Below, in pieces: positions 9,901 through 17,855 of a DNA stretch of 64,000 nt (positions are counted from its first letter, which is position 1; each line of letters begins with the position of its first letter). The DNA comes from Ruminococcus sp. (GTDB lineage: Bacteria; Bacillota; Clostridia; Oscillospirales; Ruminococcaceae): NCBI GenBank assembly GCA_015066935.1, contig SVNK01000007.1, forward strand, positions 1 through 64,000. The letters run 5' to 3'. A model generated the notes under the pieces. That model was not told where the DNA came from, did no database searches, and saw only the letters and a list, made by a program, of their open reading frames with translations. The position numbers and the translations under genes were made by a program.

Positions 9901-12821
9901 CCGCAAATCAGACCTACGGCACAAGCCGTATGAGCAGTTATCATATCTTTGAAAATCTGCTCAATCAGCGTGATGTGGTTATCCGTGACAGAAAAGAGGT
10001 TGACGGAAAGGTATATTATGAGGTCAATGCAAAGGAAACCCAGCTTGCAAAGGAAAAGGCAAGACAGATGAAGGAAGCCTTTAAAAGCTGGGTATGGGAA
10101 GATATTGACCGCCGTGAAAAATATGTTGAGAGATACAACGAGCTTTTCAACGCAATTCGTGGCAGGGAGTATGACGGTTCGCACCAGACCTTTCCTGGTA
10201 TGAACCCTGCTATAAAATTGCGACCACATCAGGAAAACGCTGTACTGCGTGGAAAGCTGGGCGGCAATACGCTTCTTGCTCACTGTGTAGGTGCAGGAAA
10301 GAGCTTCGAGATGATTGCAACAACAATGGAAAAGAAAAGGCTGGGACTTATCAACAAAGGCTGTGTTGTAGTTCCGAAGCACCTTACCTTGCAGATGGCA
10401 AGCGAGTGGATGAGATTGTATCCAAACGCAAAGCTGCTGGTTGCCCGTCCCGAAGATTTTACAAAGGACAACCGACAGAAATTTATCGCCCGTTGTGTAA
10501 CAGGCGATTATGACGCAGTAATTATGTCTTTCACACAGTTTGAAAGAATACCGATGTCAGACCAGTACCGCAAGCAGTTTATGGAGCGTGAGCTTAACGA
10601 AATTATGGACGCTCTTGAGGAAGTCGATGATACCGACAGAGTTTCCGTAAAGGCTCTTGAACGTCAGAAAAGGCAGATTGAGGAACGCTTGGAAAAGCTG
10701 TTGTCCTCCAAAAAGGATAACTCCCTTTGCTTTGAAAAGCTGGGGTTTGACTATCTTGTCTGCGACGAGGCTCACAACTACAAGAACTGTTTTGTAACAA
10801 CAAAAATGTCAAATGTGGCAGGTGTGCAGACAACAGCCGCACAGAAGTCAGAGGATATGCTCATGAAAACGCAGTACCTCAATGACAAGTACGGCTGTAA
10901 CAATATCCTCTTTGCAACGGGAACTCCTGTCAGCAATTCAATGGTAGAGTTTTACGTTATGCAGAGATACCTCCGTCCCGACCTGCTTAAAAATGCAGGA
11001 CTCCAGACCTTTGACGATTGGGCGAGTACATTCGGCGAGGTGGTATCACAGCTTGAAATCAAGCCTGCGGGCAACGGCTTTCAGATGAAGAACCGTTTCA
11101 GCAAGTTTGTGAATATCCCTGAGCTTATGCAGATGTATAAGGAATTTGCGGATATTCAGACGCCCGATATGATTAAGCTCCCTGTGCCGAAGCTGAAAAC
11201 AGGAGAGCCGATTGTTGTTACTGCAAAACCCGATGACAGACAAAAGGCATATATGAAAGAGCTTGCGGCACGTTCCGAAGCTATCCACAACGGCAATATT
11301 GACCCGTCCGTTGATAATATGCTGAAAATAACGCACGAAGCAAGGCTTTTGGGACTTGATTCACGCTGTATTTTCAAGGAAGCAGAGCCTACTCCCGACA
11401 GCAAGGTTATGAAGCTGCTTGATAACCTTGAACAGAACTACCGTGACACTATGGAGCAGAAAGGCGTACAGATTGTATTCTGCGACATTGCAATCAACGA
11501 GGATTCGGAGCATTTCTCGGTATATGAAGCAATCAAGGCTGACCTTGTGAAGCGTGGTATTCCGAAAGAGGAAATCTGCTTTGCTGGTGACGCACAGACA
11601 GATAAGGCGAGAGCCGAAATGTTTGAACAGCTCAGAAAGGGCGAAAAGCGTTTTATCATCGCCTCGACCTCAAAGCTGGGAACAGGTGCTAACGTTCAGG
11701 ACAAAATTTGTGCTATTCACCATTTGGATATTCCGTGGAAGCCTGCCGACCTTACACAGCAGGATGGACGAGGTATAAGACAGGGAAACAGCTTTGATGA
11801 GGTAGGTATTTATCACTATCTGACAGAGGAAACCTTTGACGCATATATGATGGGCATTATAACTAACAAGGCAAAGTTCATCAATCAGATTATGACATCA
11901 AAAGACCCTGTGCGTGTTTCCGAGGACGTAGACGAAATGGTGCTTACATATTCGCAAATGCAGGCAATCGCTTCGGGAAACCCTATGATTAAGGAGAAAA
12001 TTCAGCTTGACAATGATGTTGCAAATCTGAAAAATCTTGAAGCGGAGCATAAGAAAATGGTGTTTTCAATGCAGGAGCTTGCGGAACGTAAGCTGCCGCA
12101 GACCATTGACAATTATGCGGATTTACTTCAGAAGGCAAGCGGAGATTTAAAGGCATTCCAAGAACAGCACCCCGACAATGCAGAATTTAAAATGGAAATC
12201 GGCGGAAAGATTTTTGATGAAAGAGCCGATGTGGGCGAGCAGATTGAAAAAGCAATCATTAAATGTTCAACTACTGGAGAGAGCGTAAAGCTGGGTAAGT
12301 ATTTCGGCTTTGATGTTTCCATTGAGAAAAATCCCGCAAACGGCAATTTCTTCAACAGCGGTACTCCCTGTGTTGCGGTATTGCAGGGCAATCTGAAATA
12401 CACCTCCGAGGTTTCACTCGGAAACAATGTGGGTAATGTCCGCCGTATCGAAAACCTTGCAGGTATTCAGATAAATCAGAAAATTCAGCAGCTTTCCGCT
12501 AATCTTGATAAGGCAAAAAGTGACCTTGAAGAAGCAAAGGCGAATGTTGCAAAGCCTTTCGGACGTGCAGAGGAACTTGCAGAAAAATTAAAGCGGCTTG
12601 AATATGTAAATGCACAGCTCAGTACAGACAAAAATGACGATGAGCCTATGCCTGTATCGGATGTTCCGACAGAGAATGAGCCTGTGCAAGCCGCAAGTGT
12701 TGTGGTTGCTATGCCTGTGTCTGCATGCACGGCAGACAAGATAAATCCTAAACCGCAGACTCCGCCTGATTTACAGCAGCCGAAGGTTGATAGTGGTTTT
12801 ATAAAGCGAAAGGCAAGGTAA
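3972..12821 (+). CDS. Giant ICE polyprotein: N-terminal LPD/ArdC-like region, N6-adenine methylase-like domain, SNF2-type DEAH helicase
   Basis: 2949 aa; TTG start with AAAGGAG RBS; VVVGNIPFG (methylase motif IV-like), AHCVGAGKSFEM (Walker A), LVCDEAHNYKN (DEAH), DLTQQDGRGIRQGN (helicase motif VI). Confidence 0.93.
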   Translation: MSRLQTVRENWTDITTKLLRDKQELAHFLRFSAKMYKQSFSDAVLIYQQNPNSTKVATLETWNKLGRLVNKGEHSIAVFGEDSKCKHLFDISQTNGKRVPELWKLTEDLSADLTAVINEKYGKDCKNIQETIAAVAVDNIKSRLPDMQYAVGQMKLSEKDITAYQQSVVSAVRFVIANRCELDSDMKISGGINLNAADMFKDSRDLIRFCNIVNQSAKDALLEMEREIVNILKQRRERSNDIQIKSDRTVSSRNPVHTEPKRTGTSEKVDRQMGQNVAGVGENGVSHRGSDIHNGGSLEHNSEGNRQRSGETLSGTGRAVPTAEPPSDSVQRDTDLGENKSADDRTQDNGGNRVQTQNVVVQNLIDRFLHADFNRRLDSYETAGMVFMDYADTSFDPVQFFDRFHSDRFSDTQAEEIRNIIKAAMQSREYAPEPVTEEEPVIVNNEVMETTELPPLLDENIINGIMKYDRFFKVKRDEIAEFFEENEDYDKRCEFMKSVFRMDEYTELDVNDVRAGYKAEADGLTVWEGSYLSRTKESKLSWDLVQSFTADLIDKGKYLDEKPKLAVEAVKPSSDLHIRSFSERDGQIFAEVTQGEKSSVVPVKRTDEDTPYIEIGGKPHKLTDIQNYDLEQFEIFRSPVTHDVNGYYADDLAEGDTIKLDGELWTVKSATTYSISLVNDNGEKNIYNSPESKWQETITKEGFEFVPEKALEISEPVFAQPEPFYTQGEQLTFFGEPVPIEQTEKKTRAKPVNIAVSHTAPTTDMVNHVLRGGSAEPRSLERIVAQFQKGKSVSENAEFLRKEFGEDGRGYKYVAPDFSSAALVASWTDNTGITVAISNTAFPEGKNAHIEWSEAAERIGEMLENGEYCSQDIIDRAIDNDMKDIAGKLWYLHQDCEVEYFIPDEMFKGGFPDSTERIKASLTNSATLQKYIDGLEDLIRQYEQDRNVLRFHFHKPKELLSRLKDLQLPKRDFITKSDFSYEPKFFVTEDEKDKLLTGGSGVQYGKFRIEKFFKGEHTEKEKIAFLKNEYGTGGQGRSGFNEWHDAKGISYKKGSMSTPDCETFLKWNEVSQRIDRLIAEGRYVTQKDIDERIKDAKRTLKYKTLDDDYNRAMIEQAKKVLEEYGVSPDEEPRQSPLEKIIAKAEAEGIPVEITDEPAKERAVFMDNRDETYIEVQQTEGGVEYTIYAPDLTPVDGGEWEMEEAMELDEAAAALLQTSTFALTEISDYDRFIEIADRNTELDAPAELAKLKNEAFSAPVQKAEDPTQKQQTEMQTVNDPEKITVTKNEPKSGVPYTYHFNADDVVTGGAKSKFKANVEAIQVLQKIEAENRYATPEEQSVMAKYVGWGGIPQAFTTDRAAESLGGNLGEAAPSSWETEQKQLRELLSPDEYKAARASTLTSFYTPPEVTDGVYQALSQFGFEGGNVLEPSMGVGNFFSKMPENMRDNSRLYGVELDSISGRIAQQLYPKERIQIKGFEQTSFNNNSFDVVVGNIPFGDYRVSDKAYDKHNFKIHDYFAAKSVDKVKPGGVVALVTSKFTMDKLNEKARRYLAERCDLLGAVRLPNTAFKQNAGTEVTTDILFLKKRETMTVEVPDWVHMSETADGIPCNKYFVDNPDMVLGTMAWDERMKGKYGDDSRVTTCVADESIPLSEQLKAAIAKIEGSIETVRAEEKQRDEADIIPADPSVRNFTHTVVDGKLYFRENEVMTQVAETGKTLDRMMGMHKIRQAAMAVIDAQAAGCSDEELKELQTELNAVYDKFRKAYGNITDSVNERCFRQDDDFNTLAALEIVDTEKKTVEKAEIFSKRTIQPEVTVTKVDTPQEALQVSLDRTGRVDIAYMSQLVGCEPEKLIADLGNDIFRNPAAIKDDEPLSGYEEASEYLSGNVREKLKIAREYAKHIDSGFEKNVAALEKVIPKNLEASEISVRIGANWIDVEDYNRFLKEYAKADTSMFGHPVTRTKMGEYKIEGKYQDHSIAANQTYGTSRMSSYHIFENLLNQRDVVIRDRKEVDGKVYYEVNAKETQLAKEKARQMKEAFKSWVWEDIDRREKYVERYNELFNAIRGREYDGSHQTFPGMNPAIKLRPHQENAVLRGKLGGNTLLAHCVGAGKSFEMIATTMEKKRLGLINKGCVVVPKHLTLQMASEWMRLYPNAKLLVARPEDFTKDNRQKFIARCVTGDYDAVIMSFTQFERIPMSDQYRKQFMERELNEIMDALEEVDDTDRVSVKALERQKRQIEERLEKLLSSKKDNSLCFEKLGFDYLVCDEAHNYKNCFVTTKMSNVAGVQTTAAQKSEDMLMKTQYLNDKYGCNNILFATGTPVSNSMVEFYVMQRYLRPDLLKNAGLQTFDDWASTFGEVVSQLEIKPAGNGFQMKNRFSKFVNIPELMQMYKEFADIQTPDMIKLPVPKLKTGEPIVVTAKPDDRQKAYMKELAARSEAIHNGNIDPSVDNMLKITHEARLLGLDSRCIFKEAEPTPDSKVMKLLDNLEQNYRDTMEQKGVQIVFCDIAINEDSEHFSVYEAIKADLVKRGIPKEEICFAGDAQTDKARAEMFEQLRKGEKRFIIASTSKLGTGANVQDKICAIHHLDIPWKPADLTQQDGRGIRQGNSFDEVGIYHYLTEETFDAYMMGIITNKAKFINQIMTSKDPVRVSEDVDEMVLTYSQMQAIASGNPMIKEKIQLDNDVANLKNLEAEHKKMVFSMQELAERKLPQTIDNYADLLQKASGDLKAFQEQHPDNAEFKMEIGGKIFDERADVGEQIEKAIIKCSTTGESVKLGKYFGFDVSIEKNPANGNFFNSGTPCVAVLQGNLKYTSEVSLGNNVGNVRRIENLAGIQINQKIQQLSANLDKAKSDLEEAKANVAKPFGRAEELAEKLKRLEYVNAQLSTDKNDDEPMPVSDVPTENEPVQAASVVVAMPVSACTADKINPKPQTPPDLQQPKVDSGFIKRKAR
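4690..5049 (+). CDS. TnpV-like small protein encoded in an alternative frame inside the helicase gene
   Basis: ATG at 4690 with AAAGGAGAG about 10 nt upstream; 119 aa with KKSIGRWGRMWQEWVKTEYP...FIMEGRWSIIPREIDREAEKRFQELDEQY...MEEIVFRL, matching the recalled TnpV (transposon-encoded protein) pattern. Confidence 0.6.
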   Translation: MTYRLSPTGQYLPEIQYTQNPREQALLKKSIGRWGRMWQEWVKTEYPTEVQIFIMEGRWSIIPREIDREAEKRFQELDEQYRQQNPRPTAFSEIQTWEKTRVLTIEHRIMEEIVFRLRM

Positions 12822-12847
12822 AGAAAAATACCCCGAAAATCGGAGCA

Positions 12848-13159
12848 TTAAATCTTTTTCGTGATATTCTGACCGCCGTATAGAAAACGAGCGATATTTA
12901 CTGTTTCCTCGGTTTCGTTAATGGTGTAAAAGAGAAGATAATTTGAAATAACGGCGTAGCGATAACCTCTTTCAGCGAGCTTTTCATCGTGGTAGAGGGG
13001 ATAAAGAAAAGGATTGTCCTTTATGTAGGAAACAACCTCCTCCGCATTGGCGAGAAGCCTGTTTGCAGCAGTGGGGTTGTAAAGCCTATTTGAGATGTAG
13101 CTTAAAGTATCATCCAAGTCATCTGCAAAGCTTTGTGAGATTACAAGTTTATACGCCAT
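12848..13159 (-). CDS. RelE/ParE-family toxin
   Basis: 103 aa; MAYKLVISQSFADDLDDTLSYISNRLYNPTAANRLLANAEE...YAVISNYLLFYTINE..VNIARFLYGGQN is typical of ParE/RelE. Confidence 0.85.
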   Translation of the reverse strand: MAYKLVISQSFADDLDDTLSYISNRLYNPTAANRLLANAEEVVSYIKDNPFLYPLYHDEKLAERGYRYAVISNYLLFYTINETEETVNIARFLYGGQNITKKI

Positions 13160-13448
13160 ACTTCTCTCTCAATCTGCCGAATACTTCGTCAGCGGTATAT
13201 GTTTTACCTGCTTGGAACTCGGCTTCAGCTTCATCGAGCTTCTTGTAAAGTTCTTCCTTGCTTCTGACAATTACACGCTCGGGAGCAGGGAGCTTTACTT
13301 CAAAAGGCAGACCGCCTGTGAGATTGACCTGACAGAGAAACATATTTACAGCTTCGGAAATGGAAATTCCGAGCATACCGAGAGTTTCTTCGGCGTTTTC
13401 CTTAACGGTTTCATTTACACGTATATGCAGAGTTTCGGTTTTAGCCAT
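13149..13448 (-). CDS. RelB/DinJ-family antitoxin
   Basis: MAKTETLHIRVNETVKENAEETLGMLGISISEAVNMFLCQV (RHH, RelB/DinJ); ATG at 13448; overlaps toxin start. Confidence 0.87.
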   Translation of the reverse strand: MAKTETLHIRVNETVKENAEETLGMLGISISEAVNMFLCQVNLTGGLPFEVKLPAPERVIVRSKEELYKKLDEAEAEFQAGKTYTADEVFGRLREKYGV

Positions 13449-13482
13449 AAAAGCACCATTCCTTTCGTTATTTCTATGATTA

Positions 13483-13512
13483 CATTGTATCACGTTTTTT
13501 ATACAAAGTCAA
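13483..13512 (-). promoter_or_regulatory. Sigma-A promoter of the TA operon
   Basis: Minus strand TTGACT-17 nt-TACAAT upstream of the antitoxin. Confidence 0.65.
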
Positions 13513-13551
13513 CACGATTTTTATTATATTTATAGTTAGGAGGCATAATAT

Positions 13552-16500
13552 ATGGCATGCACAAGAAAAGAATACACCCCTGAAGAAAGAGTCGCCTATA
13601 ACGCACAGAAGCAGGCGGAAATGGACGAAATGATAGAGCGTATCGACGAAGGAGTAAAGGCGGTGTTTCAGTCCGAAAAGTACAAAGAATATCTGAAATT
13701 CGCTTCAAAGTTCACCGACTATTCCGCAAGAAATACGCTCCTTATAAACTTACAGCGTCCCGACGCTACTCTTGTAGCGGCATACGGGAAGTGGAAACAG
13801 CTTGGCAGACAAGTTGAACGAGGTCAGACAGGCATTGAAATTCTTGCACCTGTTGCTTACAAGACAAATCAGGTGCTTGAAACGGAACGTCCCGCCGTTG
13901 ACGAGTTCGGCAATCAGTTATATACCCCCGACGGAACAGAGAAAATGGAAACGGTTGAAAAGCCGATGACAGGACTTGCGTTCAAGAAAGTATATGTTTT
14001 CGATGTTTCGCAGACAAGTGGCAAGGAGCTTCCCGACCCTGTTACTGAACTGACAGGGGATATAGACAGTGCAAGAAAAGAAGCTGTTTTTGCGGCTCTC
14101 AAAAAGGTTACTGGCATTGACATTGAGTTTAAGGACATCAAAGGCGGTGCAAAGGGATATTACAGCGCCACTAACAATGAAATTGTAATCAAAAGCGGTA
14201 TGAGCGACGCACAGACCTTGAAAACTGCCTTTCACGAAGCTGCACATAATCTCTTGCACGACCCTGCAAAGGATATTGTAACGAACAAATCTCCCCGAAA
14301 TGAAAAAGAGGTTCAGGCTGAATCCGTTGCCTTTATGGTAGCGGAAAGGTTTGGCATTGATACCTCGGAATATTCTTTCCCGTACATAGCTTCTTGGAGT
14401 GACGGAAAACAGCTTGAACAGCTTAAAAGTGCGTTACAGGAAATACAGGAAGCGGCGAAGAAGATTTCTTCCGAAATCGAATCGGAACTGCTGAAATTGC
14501 AGAAACGCAATCTCACAATGGACGAAAAGCTGGCTGATACAGAGCTGAACAATATTCAGAAAGCGGAGTTTCTTATTGAAGATTGTGCCGACAGAGGTGT
14601 GAATTTCTCAAAGGAGGATACCGACAAAATTCTTGATTTTGCGGGTAATCACGAAAATATATCCGAAACGGTACAGTTCGTAACGGATATGGAGGAAATT
14701 CAAAGACAGCGTGACAGCTACGGCTATGATTTTACATATATGACGCCGATTGACACAAAGGAAGCTGCTCTTGAAGCCTATGACAGAGGTGAAGCGGTAT
14801 ATCTTCTTTATCCCGATAATACGGAGGGAATGGCAGAGTCACGCTCCGAAATTGAAAATTTTGAGGGATATTTCGGTATCGAAAAAGAGCCGAGTCCCGA
14901 TGTTGTTCGTGAGCAGAACAGTGAGCTGATACCTGTTTCAAAGGAAATCGCCCTTGAAATGTGGGATAAGGATTTGGATGTATATGTTGACGGTGTTCGT
15001 GCTGAAAGCCGAGAAGATATTGAAAACGCTCCCGAAACTGCAAAGCTGTATCTTTCGGAATTTCAGTACACAGCACAGCTTGAATTTGAAAAATCCCAGC
15101 GTGGCAATGTTGACAGAACAGCCGAACCCGTAAGCAAAAATCCGAATGTTATCGGAAACACACCATACAAGGAACTTGGTGAAAAGGGTCAGCTTGAATA
15201 TTTCAAAGACCTTAAAACCCGTCACGCTCTGAATATTGCAAAACAGCTTGATGAGGACGGTATAAAATTCAGCGGACTTAAAAAGGGGAATGTTACTACA
15301 ATAACCATAAACAAGGCTGATAAGGAAAAGTACGAAGCAGCTGTTGCAAAGGTCAAAGCAAGCTATTCCAAGAGTAAGGAGCAGGCTGCCGAACCGAAGG
15401 AGCAGAAGGTTAATGATAAAAAGCCAAAGGCTGAGCCTGTCAGCAAAAATCCAAACGTCATCGGTAATACCCCGTATGATGAGTTGGGTGAAAAGGGTCA
15501 GCTTGAATATATTACAAAACTCAAAACCCGTCACGCTTTGAACATTGCAAAACAGCTTGACGAGGATGGTGTAAAATTCAGCGGTCTTAAAAAAGGCACT
15601 GTTACCACAATAACCATTAACAAGGCTGATAAGGCGAAATATGAGGCGGCTGTTGCAAAGGTCAAGGAAAGCTATTCAAAGAGCAAGGAACAGACCACCG
15701 AGCCGCTTGCAGACAAAGCTCCTGTTCCAAAGCCTGCACCCCAAAAGCCTGTGAACATAGCGGCTGATATTGACAAGGCAATTTCAGATAGCAATTATGA
15801 GTTGTACCGATATAACTTGAAACAGGCGGCTGCAACGGTTATTGAGGAACACGGTGCGGAAAAGGTAAGCAGAACCCTTGCGGAATATATTTCTCGTCAC
15901 GATTATGACGGACGGATTTCTGAAAAGAACAAGGAATGGGCAAAGAGCTTCGATATTCCCGAAAACAGGTATCCTCCCGTATTCCATACGCACCCTGCTG
16001 TGCTGGATGGCTTCATCACAGAAGCACAGACGCAGATAAAAGCACTTGAAAAGTCCGTCAGTCAGCCTGAGTTGCCTGACGTTTGCAAAGATAAATTCCT
16101 GTTGCCTGTTGAACGTGTAGAGCTTCGTGACGATCATCGTGGTATTCCTGAAACGAAATACTACGATTCGTCAGTGAACGAATACTTTGTTGACGGTATA
16201 GGCTGGCTTGACAATGCCGCCTATGACCGTGAGCAGAAATTTTCAGAATTAAGTCCAAAGGACTTTTATGCAAAGGTTACTCAGATAAATTGCTCCTATG
16301 TGGATACAGAGGGAAGAACGGGGCAGATTGACGTTTCAAAAAAGGACTATGACATTTTGACCGAAAAGACCTATTCAAAGGAAAACAGCGAAGCATACAA
16401 GGCAGCAAAGGACAAGCTGGAGCAGAGAAAACAGGAAGCAGGGATAAAGCCGAAGCCTGTTGAGTATTACGCTGTCCGTCAGACCAGTGACCGTAAATTT

Positions 16501-17433
16501 GCGGTAGCGACAATAAGTGCGGACGGACTTGTAACAGTTGCAAAGTCGGGTATTGCTACTATTGAGGAAGCTAAAAAGGCTCTGCTTGATATTTATAAAA
16601 GCAAGCAGAGTACAGTTAAGTGTGAATTTGTTCATCCGCAGACCCTTGATGAGAAATCAGCAGAGATTTACAGAAGTCAGACAAAGGAGCTTCCTGCCGT
16701 AACCTACCGTATTACCCCTAACCCCGACAAGAAATCACCTGATACACATATTTTGCAGGAGTATGTTAAAAACAGCGATGATACCTATGCGATAGGAAAG
16801 GTTATGGCAAAGGGGGATTATGAGAAATGCAACAGCAGGCTTGCAAATCTCATCAATCCTCCGAAGATTGAAGCACCCGTCAAGACCTTTGAAATTTATC
16901 AGATAAGACGAGTTGACGAAACCCGTGACGTAAGGTTTGAACCTTATGAAAGGCTCTTAAAGGCAGGCTTGAAGCCCGATTTCAAGACTTATGACAAGAT
17001 GTATGAAGCTGACGTTTCAATGTTAAGCGGCAAAAGCACAGACGAAAAGCTGGAGTCAGCGTTCTATGTTTTCAATCAGGAACGTCCCGAAGATTTCAAG
17101 GGACACTCGTTAAGCGTTTCCGATGTGGTAGTGCTTGACGATACAGCGTATTACGTTGACAGCGTGGGATTTAAGCCACTGAAAGACTTTATACCGCTTG
17201 AAATTCAGCAGAGCTGTTTTCTTGATACGCTCCCTCAGACCTTGCAGGGTATATCAGATAATGCGGCGGAGCTTGAAGCTGTTTCGGATAAGGCTCTGAA
17301 GCTGAATATACCGCCCGAAATTATCCGAGAAGCCTGTGATATGGTAAATGGCGGTGAAAGCCTTGATAATATGGCAAATGCTTACGAAGAAAAATTTACA
17401 GAGAAAAACGCTCCTGCGGAAAAAGCTCCCTAA
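13552..17433 (+). CDS. ArdC/LtrC-like antirestriction and large polyvalent protein
   Basis: 1293 aa; ArdC-type N-terminus (KFTDYSARNTLLINLQRPDATLVAAYGKWKQLGRQVERGQTG) and zincin HExxH (FHEAAHNLLHD); internal 103-aa duplication. Confidence 0.85.
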   Translation: MACTRKEYTPEERVAYNAQKQAEMDEMIERIDEGVKAVFQSEKYKEYLKFASKFTDYSARNTLLINLQRPDATLVAAYGKWKQLGRQVERGQTGIEILAPVAYKTNQVLETERPAVDEFGNQLYTPDGTEKMETVEKPMTGLAFKKVYVFDVSQTSGKELPDPVTELTGDIDSARKEAVFAALKKVTGIDIEFKDIKGGAKGYYSATNNEIVIKSGMSDAQTLKTAFHEAAHNLLHDPAKDIVTNKSPRNEKEVQAESVAFMVAERFGIDTSEYSFPYIASWSDGKQLEQLKSALQEIQEAAKKISSEIESELLKLQKRNLTMDEKLADTELNNIQKAEFLIEDCADRGVNFSKEDTDKILDFAGNHENISETVQFVTDMEEIQRQRDSYGYDFTYMTPIDTKEAALEAYDRGEAVYLLYPDNTEGMAESRSEIENFEGYFGIEKEPSPDVVREQNSELIPVSKEIALEMWDKDLDVYVDGVRAESREDIENAPETAKLYLSEFQYTAQLEFEKSQRGNVDRTAEPVSKNPNVIGNTPYKELGEKGQLEYFKDLKTRHALNIAKQLDEDGIKFSGLKKGNVTTITINKADKEKYEAAVAKVKASYSKSKEQAAEPKEQKVNDKKPKAEPVSKNPNVIGNTPYDELGEKGQLEYITKLKTRHALNIAKQLDEDGVKFSGLKKGTVTTITINKADKAKYEAAVAKVKESYSKSKEQTTEPLADKAPVPKPAPQKPVNIAADIDKAISDSNYELYRYNLKQAAATVIEEHGAEKVSRTLAEYISRHDYDGRISEKNKEWAKSFDIPENRYPPVFHTHPAVLDGFITEAQTQIKALEKSVSQPELPDVCKDKFLLPVERVELRDDHRGIPETKYYDSSVNEYFVDGIGWLDNAAYDREQKFSELSPKDFYAKVTQINCSYVDTEGRTGQIDVSKKDYDILTEKTYSKENSEAYKAAKDKLEQRKQEAGIKPKPVEYYAVRQTSDRKFAVATISADGLVTVAKSGIATIEEAKKALLDIYKSKQSTVKCEFVHPQTLDEKSAEIYRSQTKELPAVTYRITPNPDKKSPDTHILQEYVKNSDDTYAIGKVMAKGDYEKCNSRLANLINPPKIEAPVKTFEIYQIRRVDETRDVRFEPYERLLKAGLKPDFKTYDKMYEADVSMLSGKSTDEKLESAFYVFNQERPEDFKGHSLSVSDVVVLDDTAYYVDSVGFKPLKDFIPLEIQQSCFLDTLPQTLQGISDNAAELEAVSDKALKLNIPPEIIREACDMVNGGESLDNMANAYEEKFTEKNAPAEKAP
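15121..15738 (+). repeat. Two tandem 309-bp (103-aa) units inside the ArdC-like gene
   Basis: AEPVSKNPNVIGNTPY(K/D)ELGEKGQLEY..LKTRHALNIAKQLDEDG(I/V)KFSGLKKG.VTTITINKAD starts at 15121 and again at 15430. Confidence 0.9.
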
Positions 17434-17488
17434 ATAGAGAAGCCGAAGCTGCAGAAAAAGCCGAAATTATGATTGGAGGATTGATAAT

Positions 17489-17722
17489 ATGATTATGATG
17501 AACAGCGTGCTTACAGCCGAGGAAAGATGTATGTTACAGTCCCTTGGCTGCAGGGATAAGGCTCAGGCTCTCTCAGTGCTTGGAGAAATGAAAATGATAC
17601 TCCCTATTCGTTCAGACCTGTTCGCACAGGTTGTACGGCTCTCTGATAAGCTAGAGAAAGAGAAGATTGATTATGCTTATGAGATGTCGGCGGTTGGGTT
17701 ATCAGAGGATGAAATAGCATAA
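17489..17722 (+). CDS. Small conserved-type ICE protein (77 aa), function unknown
   Basis: ORF directly downstream of the ArdC-like gene; MIMMNSVLTAEERCMLQSLGCRDKAQALSVLGEM. Confidence 0.6.
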   Translation: MIMMNSVLTAEERCMLQSLGCRDKAQALSVLGEMKMILPIRSDLFAQVVRLSDKLEKEKIDYAYEMSAVGLSEDEIA

Positions 17723-17731
17723 ATAGTTGTG

Positions 17732-17757
17732 GCGGTATCGTTTTTGGGCGATACCGC
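17732..17757 (+). terminator. Intrinsic terminator
   Basis: GCGGTATCG-TTTTTGGG-CGATACCGC followed by TATAATTTT. Confidence 0.75.
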
Positions 17758-17855
17758 TATAATTTTGTTGAAATATGAGGGATTATGTGGTATAATAATA
17801 TAATAAAATTACGAAATATATAACATTACGCTATTATATATATGAGGTGATAGTT

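Noticed and set aside
8283-10382. Long minus-strand ORFs (286 and 282 aa) inside the helicase gene
   Set aside because: Antisense shadows of a strongly coding frame, Cys/Phe/Leu/Ser-rich with no recognisable domain.
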